Below, one piece after another: positions 30,538 to 33,169 of a stretch of 33,169 nucleotides of DNA. Location: contig JALHST010000056.1 in the NCBI GenBank assembly GCA_022865355.1, positions 1-33,169 of the forward strand. Reading direction: 5' to 3'. The stretch comes from Maribacter sp. (GTDB lineage: Bacteria; Bacteroidota; Bacteroidia; Flavobacteriales; Flavobacteriaceae). Under the pieces are notes generated by a model, which was not told where the DNA came from, ran no database searches, and worked only from the letters and a program-made list of their open reading frames with translations. A program made the position numbers and the translations under genes. The first letter of the stretch is position 1, and every line of letters begins with the position of its first letter.

Positions 30538-32229
30538 ATGAACAGAATACTTTTATGCACTATTTTATTGGTGCTGCCCGCTTGCTTTTTAAACGGTCAA
30601 AACCCAAATATCGGGAAACCGAAGTTGGTAGTAGGCATCGTAGTGGACCAAATGAGGTCTGATCAGCTCCATCGGTATGAAAAAAAATATTCGGCGGGCG
30701 GTTTTATGAGATTGGTTCGGGAAGGTTATAATTTTAAGAACGCAAACTATAATTACGTACCTACCGTTACTGCCGCCGGTCATGCTTCAATTTATACGGG
30801 CACTACCCCTTCCGAACATGGTATCATAGGCAATAGTTGGTACGATCGCTATACTGCTAAATTGTTGGGCAATGTTGATGATGCTACCGAAACCATTGTG
30901 GGATCTGCTGAAAAAAATGCCCTAGGAGCTTCCCCAAAAAATCTTATGACAACCACCATTTCGGACCAACTTCGGCTGGCGACGAACTTTAAGGCCAAAG
31001 TCATAAGTATTTCTTTAAAGGACAGAGGCGCCATTTTACCGGGCGGCCATACGGCAAATGCAGCCTATTGGCACGATTGGGTAACTAGCCCCGGGTATTT
31101 CGTTTCAAGCACGTATTATATGGATGAATTGCCGAAATGGGTCAGTGCTTTCAACAAATTGGAGAAATCGAACGCCTATCTAAACAACACCTGGAATACC
31201 CTTTATCCCATAGAAACCTATACTGAAAGTGAAGCGGATAATAATAATTATGAGCCTTCATTGGGTGGCAAACCGAGTCCGACCTTTCCCTATGACTTAA
31301 AAAGTATGAGGGAAAAATATAAGACCGTGGGTGCGGAATATCAATTGGTCTGGGTGACTCCGGCCGGAAATTCCCTACTTACCGAATTTGCCCTGGAAGC
31401 CGTGAAAAACGAAGAGCTTGGCAAAGATGACATTACCGATCTATTAAGTATTAGCTATACCGTACCTGATATAATGGGACATACCTTTGGACCACAATCG
31501 GTTGAAATCGAAGATGTATATCTTAGGCTGGACAAGGATATTGAAAGGCTATTAAATTCTTTGGACAACACCGTGGGCATAAATAATTATGTACTTTTTT
31601 TGACCTCTGACCATGCGGCCATGCCTGTGGCCTCCTTCTTGAAGGACCATAAATTACCTGCCGGGGTTGCGCGTATACAACAGTATCAAGATGCCGTGAC
31701 CAATTTCTTGAATTCGAAATATGGCAATAATTCCTGGATAGAAAATTTTGATGGGGAGCAATTATATCTGAATCGACCCTTGATCGCGACCCTTAAATTA
31801 GATTTAAATACGCTTCAGCAGGAAGTTGCAGACTTTTTAATCGACATACCGGGCATTCATAATGTTTTGACCGCACATGATCTACAGACCCAGAATTATG
31901 ACACAGGCATACGGCAATTAGTTCAAAACGGCTATTACGCCAAACGTTCAGGGGATGTGCTCTTGTCCTTTGATTCAGGTTTCACACAAAACCCAAATTC
32001 AAATATCGATGTATCGCAAGTAAAAGGAACTACACATGGTTCGGGCTATGCCTACGATACCCATGTACCATTACTTTGGTTCGGTTCTGGGATCCCCACT
32101 GGGGAATCGGTACGAAAAGTCGCACCGATCGATATTGCTCCCAGTCTTGCCATGATTCTTAATATCACCTTTCCGAGTGGTACCTCAGGCGAGCCTTTGG
32201 TGGAAATCTTTAAGGACCATGGCCAATAA
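30538..32229 (+). CDS. pafA: PafA-like secreted alkaline phosphatase
   Basis: The protein is a phosphomonoesterase of the alkaline phosphatase superfamily, PafA subtype of Bacteroidota. From ATG 30538 the product has 563 residues with a signal peptide (MNRILLCTILLVLPACFLNG). Key residues are D37 (VVDQMRSD), the nucleophile T78 (VPTVTAAGHA), N99 (GNSWYDR), K161 and R163 (LKDRGAILPGGH), D311 and H315 (PDIMGH), D358 and H359 (TSDHA), and H500 (THGSGYAYDTH). The first residues are offset by one from Elizabethkingia PafA (T79, N100, K162, R164), as I recall it. Cys16 in LPAC is only a poor lipobox. PafA enzymes act in the periplasm on organic phosphate esters. Confidence 0.92.
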   Translation: MNRILLCTILLVLPACFLNGQNPNIGKPKLVVGIVVDQMRSDQLHRYEKKYSAGGFMRLVREGYNFKNANYNYVPTVTAAGHASIYTGTTPSEHGIIGNSWYDRYTAKLLGNVDDATETIVGSAEKNALGASPKNLMTTTISDQLRLATNFKAKVISISLKDRGAILPGGHTANAAYWHDWVTSPGYFVSSTYYMDELPKWVSAFNKLEKSNAYLNNTWNTLYPIETYTESEADNNNYEPSLGGKPSPTFPYDLKSMREKYKTVGAEYQLVWVTPAGNSLLTEFALEAVKNEELGKDDITDLLSISYTVPDIMGHTFGPQSVEIEDVYLRLDKDIERLLNSLDNTVGINNYVLFLTSDHAAMPVASFLKDHKLPAGVARIQQYQDAVTNFLNSKYGNNSWIENFDGEQLYLNRPLIATLKLDLNTLQQEVADFLIDIPGIHNVLTAHDLQTQNYDTGIRQLVQNGYYAKRSGDVLLSFDSGFTQNPNSNIDVSQVKGTTHGSGYAYDTHVPLLWFGSGIPTGESVRKVAPIDIAPSLAMILNITFPSGTSGEPLVEIFKDHGQ

Positions 32230-32358
32230 ATCGATATAGGGGTCCTTCATGAAGGTTGATGTACCCAAATTACAAGGTCTTCATTTCGCCGGCATATGTA
32301 GAGTAGCCAAATAATAGTCCTTTTTATTCACGTTCACTTTTATAATACCTTCAAAACC

Positions 32359-33169
32359 TCATTTTGTTCGTCCGCGATCCGCAATTTCCTTTTTGAACTT
32401 GGCATCATCCTCCATAATTATAAAAAAGTCGGCGATGAATTTTCTTGCCGTGGAGAACTCCCTAGGGTCGTCGAAATTTGCTTGCAAGCCATCTACAACG
32501 GCCATCATACGCATTTTATTATCAAGAAATTCTTGCCGCACCTGTTGCAGTGATTGATCGTCTCTCTTGAATCCACGATACATTCTATCGGTTACCTTGG
32601 TAATTTCAAGGGTCTCTCCCTGCACTTGGGAAACTACCGAATAGCTGGCATTGATTAGTCCCGCCATATCAAAATCATAGGGAAGTGGGATCGTTCTTTT
32701 ATCAATAAACAAAAGTTTTCCGTTGTGCTGGTAGGCCGTCGAATAATCGGTGTTTCCGATCATATATTGAAATATGGCATTTTGAATCGATGCGACGGCA
32801 TCTTGCTGCAGGGGATGTACAAATCGCTCGAGCACATTGCCATGGTGGCGGGCCGCGACTTTTTTGTCATCCTCTATAAAAAAACCTTTGATCGTATGTG
32901 GGATGGTCTTTTTATTTCTCTGTTCCTCTAGATCTATAGCGAGCATTTTGGTCTTGAAATGATATGGGGAAATCACCTCAAATAATTTATAGGCCATATA
33001 CTCCTTTACAATATTATCGTTTGTGTTTTTTTGTAATAAACATGGTAAAACCAATTTTAAACTCTTATTTCCCTCAAACAAGGTCCCCTTCGAAACATTT
33101 TTATCGATTTTCATTTTTATCGGTGCAAAATAACAATTCTTGCGCCTAAAATTGCCACGTGCCCTTATA
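32359..33169 (-). CDS. CotH-kinase-like protein, 5' end outside window
   Basis: The readable 251 residues from ATG 33114 are only the C-terminal part. The same frame continues without a stop to the window edge and encodes IRARGNFRRKNCYFAPIK just before that Met, which matches the conserved N-terminal core of the family. The real start therefore lies beyond the window. Seen are KGTLFEGNKSLKLV, MIGNTDYS (N and D as possible catalytic pair) and LPYDFDMAGLINASY (DFD as possible metal site). This pattern resembles spore-coat CotH and HipA-type protein-kinase folds. Full-length members I recall have about 340-380 residues and an export signal. Function is unknown; a kinase activity is inference. 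Confidence 0.7.
   Translation of the reverse strand, partial: IRARGNFRRKNCYFAPIKMKIDKNVSKGTLFEGNKSLKLVLPCLLQKNTNDNIVKEYMAYKLFEVISPYHFKTKMLAIDLEEQRNKKTIPHTIKGFFIEDDKKVAARHHGNVLERFVHPLQQDAVASIQNAIFQYMIGNTDYSTAYQHNGKLLFIDKRTIPLPYDFDMAGLINASYSVVSQVQGETLEITKVTDRMYRGFKRDDQSLQQVRQEFLDNKMRMMAVVDGLQANFDDPREFSTARKFIADFFIIMEDDAKFKKEIADRGRTK

Noticed and set aside
32244-32255. CCTTCATGAAGG palindrome after the PafA-like gene as a terminator
   Set aside because: It is a perfect 12-bp palindrome, but a gapless palindrome leaves little loop and no T-tract follows, so termination cannot be supported.
1-33169. CRISPR arrays, insertion sequences, prophage, tRNA or rRNA genes
   Set aside because: No spaced direct repeats, transposase, integrase or phage structural frames, tRNA cloverleaf or rRNA sequence was seen anywhere in the window.

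Overview
The window looks like a stretch of a Flavobacteriaceae (Bacteroidota) chromosome. Three things point that way. The base composition is moderately AT-rich. Several genes have Bacteroidota-type promoter boxes (TAnnTTTG) and few have purine-rich Shine-Dalgarno sequences. The gene set is typical of the family: MgtE, class I Fbp, an OlsF-type bifunctional acyltransferase, a PafA-type phosphatase, and ligase-associated helicase and PdeM. No rRNA, tRNA, insertion sequence, CRISPR array or phage gene was recognised.

Layout. 1-5714 (+): the 3' part of a TPR protein, a DUF4286/gamma-glutamylcyclotransferase-like fusion, rsmA, mgtE, a cupin and a D-2-hydroxyacid dehydrogenase, densely packed. 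5715-6052: no intact gene, but a likely decayed LytTR-domain fragment. 6053-7399 (+): DUF1801, VOC and TM2-domain proteins, closed by a terminator. 7478-9357 (+): a compact arsenic cassette (arsR, DUF6428, arsN1-like acetyltransferase, thioredoxin-type arsC) with no efflux pump beside it. 9354-13034 (-): GNAT acetyltransferase, aspartate kinase and an OlsF-like aminolipid acyltransferase. 13145-14146 (+): fbp. 14216-14638 (-): a TerB-like protein. 14886-20077: two parts of the ligase-associated DNA-damage cluster (DEXH helicase and pdeM), separated by an inward-facing ribokinase/sugar-transporter pair. 20071-26187 (+): a class V aminotransferase, a TspO/MBR protein, mfd and a second TerB-like protein. 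26374-30176 (-): an HD hydrolase, then an outer-membrane beta-barrel, a small periplasmic binding-protein-like protein and a HAMP adenylate cyclase. 30538-32229 (+): PafA-like alkaline phosphatase. 32359-window edge (-): a CotH-kinase-like protein running off the edge.

How the genes work together. The ars cassette pairs arsenate reduction with N-acetylation of an arsenic-containing antibiotic, under an ArsR repressor with a 12-bp palindrome just upstream. The porin, periplasmic binding protein and cyclase are closely spaced in one direction. They could form a chain from outer membrane to periplasm to cAMP signal, possibly connected to the HD protein upstream and, more speculatively, to phosphate through the neighbouring PafA. 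This is the best candidate here for a poorly described system. Mfd, the Lhr-type helicase and PdeM give the region 14886-25605 a DNA-repair flavour, and the last two share a promoter-proximal inverted repeat.

All family assignments come from reading the translations by eye; no database search was run.
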